NCBI RefSeq assembly: GCF_003024685.1
Contig: NZ_PYLQ01000008.1
Span: 32,981-96,980 of the forward strand
Direction of reading: 5' to 3'
Source of the DNA: Faecalibacillus intestinalis
Lineage (GTDB): Bacteria > Bacillota_I > Bacilli_A > Erysipelotrichales > Coprobacillaceae
DNA: 64,000 bases
The notes under the pieces are model-generated. The model was not told where the DNA came from. It did not search any database and was given only the letters and a program-made list of their open reading frames with translations. Numbering within the stretch: the first letter of the stretch is position 1; each line of letters begins with the position of its first letter. Below are positions 55,540 to 63,701 of the stretch, in pieces. The position numbers and the translations under genes are program-made.

Positions 55540-56100
55540 ATGAAAGCAAAAATGGTTTTATTTCTGTTTGTTATGGGAGTAATATTAGGTGGATGTAGTG
55601 TAAAATCTAATAAGGATATTTTATTAGATGATACTAAAACAATCATAAAATATAGCCCTTATCAAAAAATGTTTATGGATTTGAATAGCAATTTTACAGA
55701 AGAAGATGTTAAAAAATATATAGGAGATCATCGATTGATAGGAGGCAGAAGTAGTTTAGGTGATTATTTTGAATATCACATATTTTTATCAAAAGATGAC
55801 AATAAAAAAGCTTGTCAAGAATTTGTAGCAGTACGTTTTTTAAAAGATGGACAATTAGAGGGGTTTCGATATGTATCTCCAGAATTTGAAGGCTATGTAT
55901 TTTATTATGTAAAAGGAGTGTTTTTAGAGTTTAATGATTAAAATGCAAAAGATTATTCAGGATATTATTATCGAAGTTTACCAAAAAAAGGAAATAAAAA
56001 AGGTTTAGAAATAGAATATAAAGATAATACAAAGAGAAGCACACCCTATTATCCTATTTCAAACGCCAAAGAAGCAATAAACTTTTTGATAGAAAAATAA
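55540..56100 (+). pseudogene. Lipoprotein gene interrupted by a stop codon
   Basis: The first 133 codons encode a lipoprotein: signal VLFLFVMGVILGGC with the lipobox Leu-Gly-Gly-Cys, then a small globular domain. A TAA at 55939-55941 follows FLEFND. The very same frame continues open for 52 more codons (NAKDYSGYYYRSLPKKG...EAINFLIEK) to TAA 56098-56100, and the composition stays protein-like. This looks like a recent nonsense mutation in a gene of 186 codons. The shortened product may still be made. Family not recognised. Confidence 0.6.
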
Positions 56101-56180
56101 TATTTTAATAACCATTGTATTGTTGAAAAGTAAGTAAATATATAATAAAATCTTTTAAAAATTATAATAAGGAGAAAAAT

Positions 56181-56285
56181 ATGAAAAGAAATATTGGAAA
56201 ATATGCTTTATGGGTTACTTTATTTTTAATAGCAGTAGTTGTATTTTGTCTTTCATTGATTTGGCTTTCACTTGCCTGCATGTAA
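56181..56285 (+). CDS. 34-residue single-pass membrane peptide
   Basis: A short gene with an AAGGAGA ribosome site 5 nt before ATG 56181. MKRNIGKYALWV is followed by a hydrophobic helix (TLFLIAVVVFCLSLIWLSL) and Ala-Cys-Met. A TATAAT lies at 56141-56146. Tight spacing to the next gene (18 bp) and the good ribosome site support expression. No family recognised. Confidence 0.5.
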   Translation: MKRNIGKYALWVTLFLIAVVVFCLSLIWLSLACM

Positions 56286-56303
56286 AGGAAAGGATGAAAT
56301 TTT

Positions 56304-56594
56304 ATGTTTTATTGGATAGCGATAGAAATTATTTTTCTTATACGTATTGTAGGACAAATTATACAATTGCTAAATAAGGAAAATAACTATGGATTGATCA
56401 TTATTAGAATTTCTAATGTTTTAGGAATACTGTTGATTGCATTAGCTTTTATACAAAATCCAATTCATGAAATGAATAGAGTAAAAGATAAATATTGGAA
56501 TTATTATCCAATATATCTTGTAACAGCATTTATTGATCTTATTTTAGAAGTTTTACTTCGACATGGATTATATAAAAAGGAAGAAAAGTTATGA
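56304..56594 (+). CDS. Hypothetical small membrane protein
   Basis: 96 residues with three hydrophobic segments (YWIAIEIIFLIRIVGQIIQLL, GLIIIRISNVLGILLIALAF, IYLVTAFIDLILEVLL). Not assigned to a family. AAAGGA precedes the ATG. It overlaps the following lipoprotein gene by 4 bases, so the two are translationally coupled. Confidence 0.65.
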   Translation: MFYWIAIEIIFLIRIVGQIIQLLNKENNYGLIIIRISNVLGILLIALAFIQNPIHEMNRVKDKYWNYYPIYLVTAFIDLILEVLLRHGLYKKEEKL

Positions 56595-57130
56595 AAAAAT
56601 TGATTATAAAAATGTGTGCATTCATGATTTTGATAACACTTTTTACAGGATGTCATCAACAAAATAAACTATATTCATTTGAAACAAAGAAAATAGATGA
56701 TCAAGTTATTTTGATTTTGAAAAATACATCAAATAAGCCAATTGATCTATCATTAAAAGATCAAAAAATAAAATGTTTACCTGCAAGTAAACAAAGTGTT
56801 TTCATTTTTAAGAAAAATGAATTTAAAGATACTTATTATGACGAAATAGAAGCAAAAGAAAGTACCCAATATCAAGAGTATAATAATTTTGATGTTGATC
56901 GAATAACTGATATTTCTTTACAACAATTAAATGAATGCATTAAGAAAACAAAAAATGATAAAAAGAAATGTTATGGGGAAGTTATTGTTTTCCTTTATCA
57001 AAATAAAGACCTTGTAGATATCCAAAAACATGATTTTATTTTAAAAGGAAAAGAAAAAGTAATCGCTTTTGAAAGTTCAAATGGATGGGACGATACAAAG
57101 GTTATAGAAAATATATATGTAAAAAAATAG
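56591..57130 (+). CDS. Hypothetical lipoprotein
   Basis: 179 residues with a lipoprotein signal (IIKMCAFMILITLFTGC, lipobox Phe-Thr-Gly-Cys). The mature part contains a beta-rich stretch (VILILKNTSNKPIDLSLKDQ) that looks like an extracytoplasmic beta-sandwich. Expected to be anchored on the outer face of the membrane. No family recognised. Confidence 0.7.
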   Translation: MKKLIIKMCAFMILITLFTGCHQQNKLYSFETKKIDDQVILILKNTSNKPIDLSLKDQKIKCLPASKQSVFIFKKNEFKDTYYDEIEAKESTQYQEYNNFDVDRITDISLQQLNECIKKTKNDKKKCYGEVIVFLYQNKDLVDIQKHDFILKGKEKVIAFESSNGWDDTKVIENIYVKK

Positions 57131-57150
57131 GTTCGTACATAGAGGATTTT

Positions 57151-57606
57151 ATGGAAATATGTAATGGTGTTGATTATCTAGATCAAGTAAAAGAATTAAT
57201 TATAGAATATACAAAACGTTTGGGACGTGATTTATCTTTTCAAAATATTGATGAGGAATTATAAAATCCAGCAAAAAAATATACAGCTCCTGAAGGAGAA
57301 CTTTTAGTGGCTGTAGAAAAGAAAAAGGTGATAGGAATGGTTGCCTATCATCGCCATTCAAAGAGTCGCTGTGAAATGAAGCGTTTGTATGTAAAACCAA
57401 AATATAGAGAAAATAAATTAGGTAAAAAGCTTGTTTTAGAAATTTTAGGGCATGCTAAAAAAGCAGGGTATAAAGAAATGGTGTTGGATACGCTTATTCC
57501 TTTACAAGTAGCTATTCATCTTTATAAAAAAGTAGGTTTTGTTGAATGTGAGGCGTATTATCATAATCCAATGGACGATGTTTTGTATTTTAAAAAGATA
57601 CTTTAA
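57151..57606 (+). pseudogene. GNAT family acetyltransferase interrupted by a stop codon
   Basis: From ATG 57151 the frame reads a GNAT N-terminus (VDYLDQVKELIIEYTKRLGRDLSFQNIDEEL), meets TAA at 57262-57264, and continues in the same frame with NPAKKYTAPEGELLVAVE and the acetyl-CoA motif CEMKRLYVKPKYRENKLGKKL to the end. The whole is of normal GNAT length (about 151 codons). A GTG at 57307 could start a 99-residue remnant without the first strands. Likely non-functional. Confidence 0.8.
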
Positions 57607-57632
57607 GTTATTGGGCAACCAATAACTTTTTT
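57605..57632 (+). terminator. Rho-independent terminator after the acetyltransferase remnant
   Basis: AAGTTATTGG / CCAATAACTT perfect 10-bp stem (57605-57614, 57619-57628) with GCAA loop and T run. Confidence 0.92.
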
Positions 57633-57704
57633 CTCACAATTTTTTACTTTTTCCCAAAACAGCATGTCATTTGGGAGAAAAGTAAAAAATGGGCAATTAT
57701 TGAG
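57631..57704. repeat. Long imperfect inverted repeat
   Basis: 57639-57658 (ATTTTTTACTTTTTCCCAAA) pairs with 57670-57690 with one bulged base. Pairing continues outward as CTCACAA against TTATTGAG with mismatches. The 11-nt loop is ACAGCATGTCA. It could fold in either strand and lies between two terminators, so it seems more than a simple stop signal. Confidence 0.6.
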
Positions 57705-57707
57705 TGA

Positions 57708-57732
57708 TAAAAAAAGAGAGGCAAAACCTCTC
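57708..57732 (-). terminator. Terminator of the gene at 57737-57991
   Basis: GAGAGG / CCTCTC stem (57716-57721, 57727-57732); on the minus strand a run of T follows. Confidence 0.85.
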
Positions 57733-57736
57733 ATAA

Positions 57737-57991
57737 TTATTTTATGTTCTTTTTCCAATAGTGCTGTATTTGTTCGAGCTCTTCATAATTGATTCTTAAA
57801 ATATGATCTTTAATTTGTTTGATGAAATCGTCTCTAGAATGAGGACTGCTAAAATAGAAGGGTCTACCCTGAATGTGATCACTATCTAAAATTTCTATCA
57901 ACATTTTAGAATATTCTACTTTGTAGACTTTTTTAGGATAGTTATTTTGATCACAATGAATCATGTCTTTAAAATATAATGTATTTTCCAT
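57737..57991 (-). CDS. Hypothetical protein
   Basis: 84 residues, no signal peptide or membrane segment; a C-terminal helix is rich in Glu, Gln and Lys (YEELEQIQHYWKK). Not assigned. The start is the ATG at 57991, with GAGGTGA 5 nt upstream; a GTG 9 bases before is too near that site. It has its own terminator and points away from the APC permease. Confidence 0.65.
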   Translation of the reverse strand: MENTLYFKDMIHCDQNNYPKKVYKVEYSKMLIEILDSDHIQGRPFYFSSPHSRDDFIKQIKDHILRINYEELEQIQHYWKKNIK

Positions 57992-58000
57992 ATTTGTCAC

Positions 58001-58317
58001 CTCTTTTGATTTATATTAACAAAGATGGCATGTATTTGATGAACTAAACAGGTGTTTAAAAGGCAAATATTTGGTGTTAAATAGAAACGAATAATAATAA
58101 AAGTTTATTGATGATAAAAATAGAATATTATATTTTGGGATAAATGTATGCTTTTTTAGACAATTTACGGATAAATGTCTAAAAAAGAGTACAATGAAAT
58201 AAAATATATAGCATTTATCGACATAATACGATATAATAGTGTATCGTGAAGTACAATATTTGTATTTTATTTAAGAATAAACGACCTAAGTTATTCAAAA
58301 AATATGGAGGTAAAATC
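58001..58317 (+). promoter_or_regulatory. 317-bp regulatory gap upstream of the APC permease
   Basis: No gene. It holds a TATAAT at 58232-58237 as the likely -10 of the permease, flanked by the palindromic pair TATCG (58216-58220) / CGATA (58229-58233) / TATCG (58242-58246), and GTACAAT repeated at about 58189 and 58251. The perfect inverted repeat at 58151-58187 is listed separately. AT content is extreme. The transcript leader would be about 75 nt. Confidence 0.45.
58151..58187. repeat. Perfect 12-bp inverted repeat
   Basis: CTTTTTTAGACA (58151-58162) and TGTCTAAAAAAG (58176-58187) with a 13-bp centre. It may be an operator or a hairpin upstream of the permease promoter. It is not next to any gene end, so an ordinary terminator is unlikely. 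Confidence 0.6.
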
Positions 58318-59757
58318 ATGGAAGATTCAAAAAAAATCAAGTGGTATGGTTTAGCTTTCATGGCGTTTTCTACTGTTTGGGGATTTGGAAACGTTTTAAA
58401 TGGCTTTATCTACTTCAATGGTATCCAAGTAGTTTTTAGTTGGGTATTAATGTTCGCACTTTATTTTGTTCCTTACGCTTTAATGGTAGGAGAACTAGGG
58501 TCTGCGTTTAAAAATTCTGGTGGAGGAGTAAGTTCTTGGGTACATGAAACATTTGGTCCTAAACTTGCATACTATGCTGGATGGACATATTGGGCATGTC
58601 ACGTTACTTATATTGCAAGTAAAGGTAGTGGTGGTTTAAAAGCATTAAGCTGGGCAATTTTTAGAAATGCTGAATTTTATGACTCACTTCCAACATTATA
58701 TGTGCAACTTGCAACACTTGCGGTATTTTTATTTTTCTGTTGGTTTGCTAGTAGAGGGTTAAATCCACTTAAACAATTAGCAACACTTGCAGGAACAAGT
58801 ATGTTCGTTATGTCAATTTTATATATCTTAATGATGTTTGCTGCACCAGCAATTAATCCAAATGGGGGATATTTATCATTAGACTTTAGTTTTGACAAAA
58901 TTGTTCCACAATTTAATGTCAATTATTTTACATCACTTTCTATTTTGGTATTTGCAGTTGGTGGGTGTGAAAAAATTTCACCTTATGTAAATAAAGTAGA
59001 AAATCCTTCAAAAGGATTCCCAAAAGGGATGATTGCACTTGCAATCATGGTTATGGTATGTGCTATTTTAGGTACATTTGCTATGGGTATGATGTTTGAT
59101 CCATCGGTAATCAATGCATCACCAGAATCATTCAATTCATATGTATCAAATGGTGCTTACTGGTCATTCCAAAAATTAGGTCAATACTATCATATGGGAG
59201 ATGCATTACTAATTATTTACGCATTATGTAATATGATTGGACAATTCTCAACATTAGTATTAAGTATTGATGCACCACTTAGAATGTTATTAGATAATGA
59301 AGATGCTAGACAATTTATTCCATCTAAATTATTAAAACAAAACAAATATGGTGCTTATGTTAATGGAATTAAAATGGTTGTGGCTTTATCTGGAAGTATT
59401 ATTTTAATTCAAATCATTGGTGGACAAGGAGCTGCTGGAGTATTAGCCCAATTAAATAAATTAAATTCAGTATGTATGCCAATGCGTTATGTTTGGGTAT
59501 TCTTAGCTTATATTGGTTTAAGAAAAGCTTATGATAAGATCCCAGCTGATTATCGTTTTGTTAAGAGTCAACCAGTTGCTTTATTCTTTGGTGGATGGTG
59601 TCTTTTTGTAACAGCTGCATGTTGTATCATGGGTGTTTACTCAACTGACTTATTTACAATGGCTTTAAATATTATTACTCCTGTTGTTTTAACTGCATTA
59701 GGAATAATTTTACCAGCTATTGCTAAAAGAGAAAAAGCTAACGCTATTACAGAATAA
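58318..59757 (+). CDS. APC superfamily amino acid permease (YjeM/GadC-like)
   Basis: 479 residues with about twelve hydrophobic segments. The first helix (LAFMAFSTVWGFGNVLNG) has the unwound glycine-containing motif of APC transporters, and YVNKVENPSKGFPKGM is the loop before helix 7 typical of the glutamate/GABA antiporter group. The start is ATG 58318 with TGGAGG upstream; a longer frame from 58246 lacks a ribosome site. It is followed after 31 bp by an aminopeptidase, suggesting joint amino-acid/peptide use. Confidence 0.9.
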   Translation: MEDSKKIKWYGLAFMAFSTVWGFGNVLNGFIYFNGIQVVFSWVLMFALYFVPYALMVGELGSAFKNSGGGVSSWVHETFGPKLAYYAGWTYWACHVTYIASKGSGGLKALSWAIFRNAEFYDSLPTLYVQLATLAVFLFFCWFASRGLNPLKQLATLAGTSMFVMSILYILMMFAAPAINPNGGYLSLDFSFDKIVPQFNVNYFTSLSILVFAVGGCEKISPYVNKVENPSKGFPKGMIALAIMVMVCAILGTFAMGMMFDPSVINASPESFNSYVSNGAYWSFQKLGQYYHMGDALLIIYALCNMIGQFSTLVLSIDAPLRMLLDNEDARQFIPSKLLKQNKYGAYVNGIKMVVALSGSIILIQIIGGQGAAGVLAQLNKLNSVCMPMRYVWVFLAYIGLRKAYDKIPADYRFVKSQPVALFFGGWCLFVTAACCIMGVYSTDLFTMALNIITPVVLTALGIILPAIAKREKANAITE

Positions 59758-59788
59758 TTGTGATAAAATATAGAAGAGGTGTTAGAAA

Positions 59789-61105
59789 ATGTATAGGGGA
59801 ATTTCAAAAGAATTATTAGACTTTTTACAAAAAAGTCCTACAGCATTCCATGCTGTTGAAAACATTAAAGAAGAATTAAATAAACAAGGTTTTGTTGAAT
59901 TATTAGAAGGTCAACCTTGGAAAATGGTTCCAGGTGGTAAATATTATGTGACTCGTAATAATTCAAGTATTATTGCTTTAAAGGTCGGAAGCAATTTAGA
60001 AAATTATAGTTTTAATGTTGCTGCTTCACATAGTGATTGCCCAACTTTTAAATTAAAAGAAAATGCTGAATTAGAAGTTAAGGGTAAATACACACAATTA
60101 AATACTGAAGGTTATGGAGGAATGATTTGTTCAACTTGGTTTGATAAACCATTATCTATTGCTGGACGTTTATTAATTAAAGATGGAAATGAATTAAAAA
60201 CACAATTAATTAATATTGATCGTGATTTAGTATTAATTCCTAATGTAGCTATCCATATGAATAGAGCTGTTAATGATGGTTATGCATATAATAAACAAAT
60301 TGATATGTTACCATTATTTGGTGGTGCTGATTGTAAACCTGGTGACTTTAAGAAATTAGTTGCTAAAGAAGCAGGTGTAAGTGTTGAAGATATTTATGGT
60401 AGTGATTTATATCTTTATAATCGTACAGCGCCATCTATCTGGGGAGCTAACGATGAATTTATTTCAAGTCAACATTTAGATGATTTACAATGTGCATTTA
60501 CTTCATTAAAAGGTTTCTTAGCAGGTGGAAATGATCAATCAATCAATGTTTTAGCTTGCTTTGATAATGAAGAAGTTGGTTCTGGAACAAAACAAGGGGC
60601 TGCTTCAACACTTTTATATGATGTATTAAAACGTGCAAACAGTGCTCTTGGAAAAACAGAAGAACAATTCTATTGTGCGATTGCTTCAAGCTTTATGCTT
60701 TCAGCGGATAACGCTCATGCTGTTCATCCACATATTCCACAAAAAACAGATGCAACAAACTGTGTTTATATGAATGAAGGAATTGTTGTTAAATCACATG
60801 CTGGTCAAAAATATACAAGTGATGCGGTAAGTGTTGCGGTATTTAAAGACTTATGCAAAAAAGCTAATGTGCCTGTACAATTCTTTGCTAATCGTTCGGA
60901 TGAAGCTGGAGGAAGTACTTTAGGTAATATTGCAATGGCTCAAGTTTCTATGAATAGTGTTGATATTGGTTTATCACAACTAGCAATGCATTCAACTTAT
61001 GAAACTGCGGGTATTAAAGATACTTATTATATGATTCAAGTAATGACTGAATTCTTTAATTGTCATATTAGTGAAGTTAACAGTCATTCATTAAAGGTAG
61101 ATTAG
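59789..61105 (+). CDS. apeB: M18 family aminopeptidase
   Basis: Cytosolic dinuclear-zinc aminopeptidase (aspartyl aminopeptidase type), 438 residues. Metal ligands are visible in AASHSDCPTF, in NEEVGSG and in SADNAHAVHP, the last giving a C-terminal His-rich site. ANRSDEAGGSTLG and SMNSVDIGLSQLAMHS are family motifs. It removes N-terminal acidic residues from peptides. GAAGAGGTG precedes the ATG. Probably co-transcribed with the permease upstream and the membrane protein 1 bp downstream. Confidence 0.94.
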   Translation: MYRGISKELLDFLQKSPTAFHAVENIKEELNKQGFVELLEGQPWKMVPGGKYYVTRNNSSIIALKVGSNLENYSFNVAASHSDCPTFKLKENAELEVKGKYTQLNTEGYGGMICSTWFDKPLSIAGRLLIKDGNELKTQLINIDRDLVLIPNVAIHMNRAVNDGYAYNKQIDMLPLFGGADCKPGDFKKLVAKEAGVSVEDIYGSDLYLYNRTAPSIWGANDEFISSQHLDDLQCAFTSLKGFLAGGNDQSINVLACFDNEEVGSGTKQGAASTLLYDVLKRANSALGKTEEQFYCAIASSFMLSADNAHAVHPHIPQKTDATNCVYMNEGIVVKSHAGQKYTSDAVSVAVFKDLCKKANVPVQFFANRSDEAGGSTLGNIAMAQVSMNSVDIGLSQLAMHSTYETAGIKDTYYMIQVMTEFFNCHISEVNSHSLKVD

Positions 61106-61106
61106 A

Positions 61107-61745
61107 ATGAAAGAAAAGAAGTACGATATTTATTTTGAAAATAGTGTTAAAGTAAAAAGTTTAAATGATGATTATTTTAAATGTTATCAAGAAATTGAAA
61201 AAACATTGTTTAAAAAGCAAAAAAATGTTTTAAAAACAAATATTTTAATATCTGAGATTTTAGATTATATGCTTATTTGTCAGGAAAAAGGACAAACAGT
61301 TAAACAAATGATTGGACAAAGTAGTCAATCATTTGTTGATCAAATTAATCGAAAAATAAATTATAAAGAAAAAATCAATCAGTTAAAACAAAAAGACTTA
61401 AATAAATATGAAATGTCTGGTATTTTACTTACAATGTGTATCTATATTGTACTTCTTTTTGTTAAAGAATTGATTGGAAATCATTATTTAATCAATTACT
61501 ATATTGATTTACTTGTTGCTGTAATAATGCTTTGTATAAGTATTAAACAACTTCTTAATCAAAGAAAATTGATTAAAAGATATCAAGTATCAATTCAACC
61601 TTTTGTACTTGAAATATCAAGTATTGTGATTTCATTATTGATTTCAATTGTGTTTTATAACAGTCCTTTTGATATCACTTTTGTTATATTAGTAATCGCA
61701 TTTTTTACAAGTAAAAAAATGTATTCAAAATCCTTAAGCAATTAA
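61107..61745 (+). CDS. Uncharacterised membrane protein (HAAS/DUF1129-like layout)
   Basis: 212 residues: an N-terminal helical, charged domain of about 110 residues and a C-terminal block of four hydrophobic segments (SGILLTMCIYIVLLFVKELI, YYIDLLVAVIMLCISI, FVLEISSIVISLLISIVFY, FVILVIAFFTS). The layout is like DUF1129/DUF1048 proteins, but I cannot name the family with certainty. Starts one base after the aminopeptidase stop. Confidence 0.6.
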   Translation: MKEKKYDIYFENSVKVKSLNDDYFKCYQEIEKTLFKKQKNVLKTNILISEILDYMLICQEKGQTVKQMIGQSSQSFVDQINRKINYKEKINQLKQKDLNKYEMSGILLTMCIYIVLLFVKELIGNHYLINYYIDLLVAVIMLCISIKQLLNQRKLIKRYQVSIQPFVLEISSIVISLLISIVFYNSPFDITFVILVIAFFTSKKMYSKSLSN

Positions 61746-61755
61746 GGATTTTTTC
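61729..61755 (+). terminator. Rho-independent terminator overlapping the 61107 gene end
   Basis: AATCCTTAA / TTAAGGATT (61729-61737, 61742-61750) with GCAA loop and T run. Confidence 0.9.
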
Positions 61756-61801
61756 TTTGCATTCTTTTAAAAATATAGTAAAGTATTATAAGGTGATAAA
61801 A

Positions 61802-62725
61802 ATGGAAAAAGAAATCATATTAGAAAATTTAGATGAAAGTATTGTTAATGAGGCAACCTTTTATAGTCAACAAAATATTCCTTCACAGATATCACAAGCA
61901 CTTTATTTATATGGAAGTACAACAGATTATCAAGTATTAGGATTTATTGATGCAAGTGGTGATGGAAGTAAAGGAATGATCTTTACGGATCAAGGAATTT
62001 ATTTTTGTTTTAAAGAACCACATTCATTTTTATATGAAGATATAGAAGAAGTAGTACTTATTAAAAAAGAAGAAGGTTTTGATTTTTATGCGAAAATCAA
62101 GACAAAAGCAAATACTTTTGTTTTTAAAAATAAATATTTAAATTTAAAAGGATTTATTGAATGTTTAAGTGAAATTTTAGAAATGCCTGTTCATTATGAA
62201 ATGTCAGCTTATGAAAAAGTAGGATACTTTGTACCAATTGTTTTAAATGATTTAAAAGATGATGTTTATGAAGATTTAGAATTAGATGATCAACAATACC
62301 AACAAATTAAAGATATTGAACATGAATTAGAAATGGCAAAAGAACTTAAAGATTTAGATTATCAAAATGAATATCGTTCTTTATGTCGTTATTGTTTAGA
62401 TTTCTTTGAAAGTTTAGGATTGGATAGTGATGAAATTGATGCTTTAAATGAAGCACAAAGTTTCTTTGATCAACAAGATAGTCAAGAAAACCAACAATTA
62501 GAAGGGGCTAAACGTTGGGTCGATGAAATGATGAGTAATTATCAAAATGGTGATACAGGAATGTATGATCAAATGAAATCAACGATGGAAAGTTTAGGTA
62601 TTGATGAAGAAAGACTTAAGAATATGTCTAATGAAGAAGTTGATCAATATGTTAAAGAAATGTGTAAAAAATTTGGTATTTCACAAAGTTTCTTTGATAA
62701 ATTAAAGGATAAGTTTGGAAGATAG
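61802..62725 (+). CDS. Hypothetical protein with PH-like N-terminus
   Basis: 307 residues, no signal peptide or membrane helix. The N-terminal 120 residues look like a beta-rich PH-like fold (GMIFTDQGIYFCF...FVFKNKYLNLKGF), and the C-terminal half is acidic and helical (ELDDQQYQQIKDIEHELEMA, then ERLKNMSNEEVDQYVKEM). The start is ATG 61802, with AAGGTG 7 nt upstream; the longer frame from 61757 lies in the terminator region. Function unknown. A HAD phosphatase follows after 10 bp. Confidence 0.7.
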   Translation: MEKEIILENLDESIVNEATFYSQQNIPSQISQALYLYGSTTDYQVLGFIDASGDGSKGMIFTDQGIYFCFKEPHSFLYEDIEEVVLIKKEEGFDFYAKIKTKANTFVFKNKYLNLKGFIECLSEILEMPVHYEMSAYEKVGYFVPIVLNDLKDDVYEDLELDDQQYQQIKDIEHELEMAKELKDLDYQNEYRSLCRYCLDFFESLGLDSDEIDALNEAQSFFDQQDSQENQQLEGAKRWVDEMMSNYQNGDTGMYDQMKSTMESLGIDEERLKNMSNEEVDQYVKEMCKKFGISQSFFDKLKDKFGR

Positions 62726-62735
62726 AGGGTAGAGT

Positions 62736-63614
62736 ATGATTAAATTAGTTGTTTTAGATGTGGATGGAACAAGCATTGATAGAGATAATCAATTTTATGA
62801 TGATGATATTAAAGAGATTGATTTTTATAAAAAAAAGGGCATTGAATTTATGTTTGCTTCAGGTAGAGATATGAATATGATGCTTGATATGATTGAAAAG
62901 TCTCATGTAGATGGTGATTTGATTATTAATAATGGGACACAATATCGAAATATTGAAGGAACTAAAAATATTGCGCATCCAATGGATGAAGATGCTTTTA
63001 GAAAGATGATTCCTATTTTACAAAAATATAATTATCATATTTCTATTCATACAACAAAAGGAAAATATATTTTAACAGATTTTGAAAGCTATTGGGATCT
63101 ACATGTTAAATTATTAATGAAAGGTCGTGAGGGCGTTACTTTAGAAGACCTTCCAAATACGACATTCTTTAGAAGATGGGGTTATTTAAATGATTGTACC
63201 TCGGTAAAATCAATTGATGATATTTATAACCAAGGAGCTTTGCCTTTAAAAGTAGATGCTAGACATTTAAATCCTGAAGAAGCAAAGGACGTAAGAGAAC
63301 GTTTAGATTGTATACCTCATTTAAACATTTCTTCATCATATGAAGATAATATTGAAATTACTTGTGATGATTATGATAAAGGAATCATGTTAAAAGAAGT
63401 TTTAAGATTAAAAGGATTGAATCTTGATGAAGTGGCAACTTTTGGAGATGGTTTAAATGATGTGTGTATGTTAAAAGGATTCCCTTATAGTTTTACACCA
63501 GCTAATGGATGTAAGGAGGCTAAAGAAGCAGCAACCTATACACTTACTAAAACAGGTGGAAATGGTGCTATTCAAGAAGGACTTCATATTTTAAAAGATT
63601 TAGATTTGATTTAA
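62736..63614 (+). CDS. Cof-type HAD family phosphatase
   Basis: 292 residues. Nucleophile motif DVDGTSID near residue 8 (most relatives have DGTL), FASGRDM motif II, cap domain, and metal motif FGDGLNDVCML followed by SFTPANGCKEAK. Sugar phosphate or flavin nucleotide substrates are usual for the family. GGGTAGAG is a weak ribosome site, and coupling to the gene upstream is likely. Confidence 0.9.
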   Translation: MIKLVVLDVDGTSIDRDNQFYDDDIKEIDFYKKKGIEFMFASGRDMNMMLDMIEKSHVDGDLIINNGTQYRNIEGTKNIAHPMDEDAFRKMIPILQKYNYHISIHTTKGKYILTDFESYWDLHVKLLMKGREGVTLEDLPNTTFFRRWGYLNDCTSVKSIDDIYNQGALPLKVDARHLNPEEAKDVRERLDCIPHLNISSSYEDNIEITCDDYDKGIMLKEVLRLKGLNLDEVATFGDGLNDVCMLKGFPYSFTPANGCKEAKEAATYTLTKTGGNGAIQEGLHILKDLDLI

Positions 63615-63650
63615 CTTTCAAAGTAAAAGCTTTGAAAGTTTTTCTTTTTT
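63613..63650 (+). terminator. Rho-independent terminator after the HAD gene
   Basis: AACTTTCAAAG / CTTTGAAAGTT perfect 11-bp stem (63613-63623, 63630-63640) with T-rich tail. Confidence 0.93.
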
Positions 63651-63701
63651 AAAGAAAAACGTCAAAAAAATGTCTATATAATAGTAGGAGGGATAAATTA
63701 A

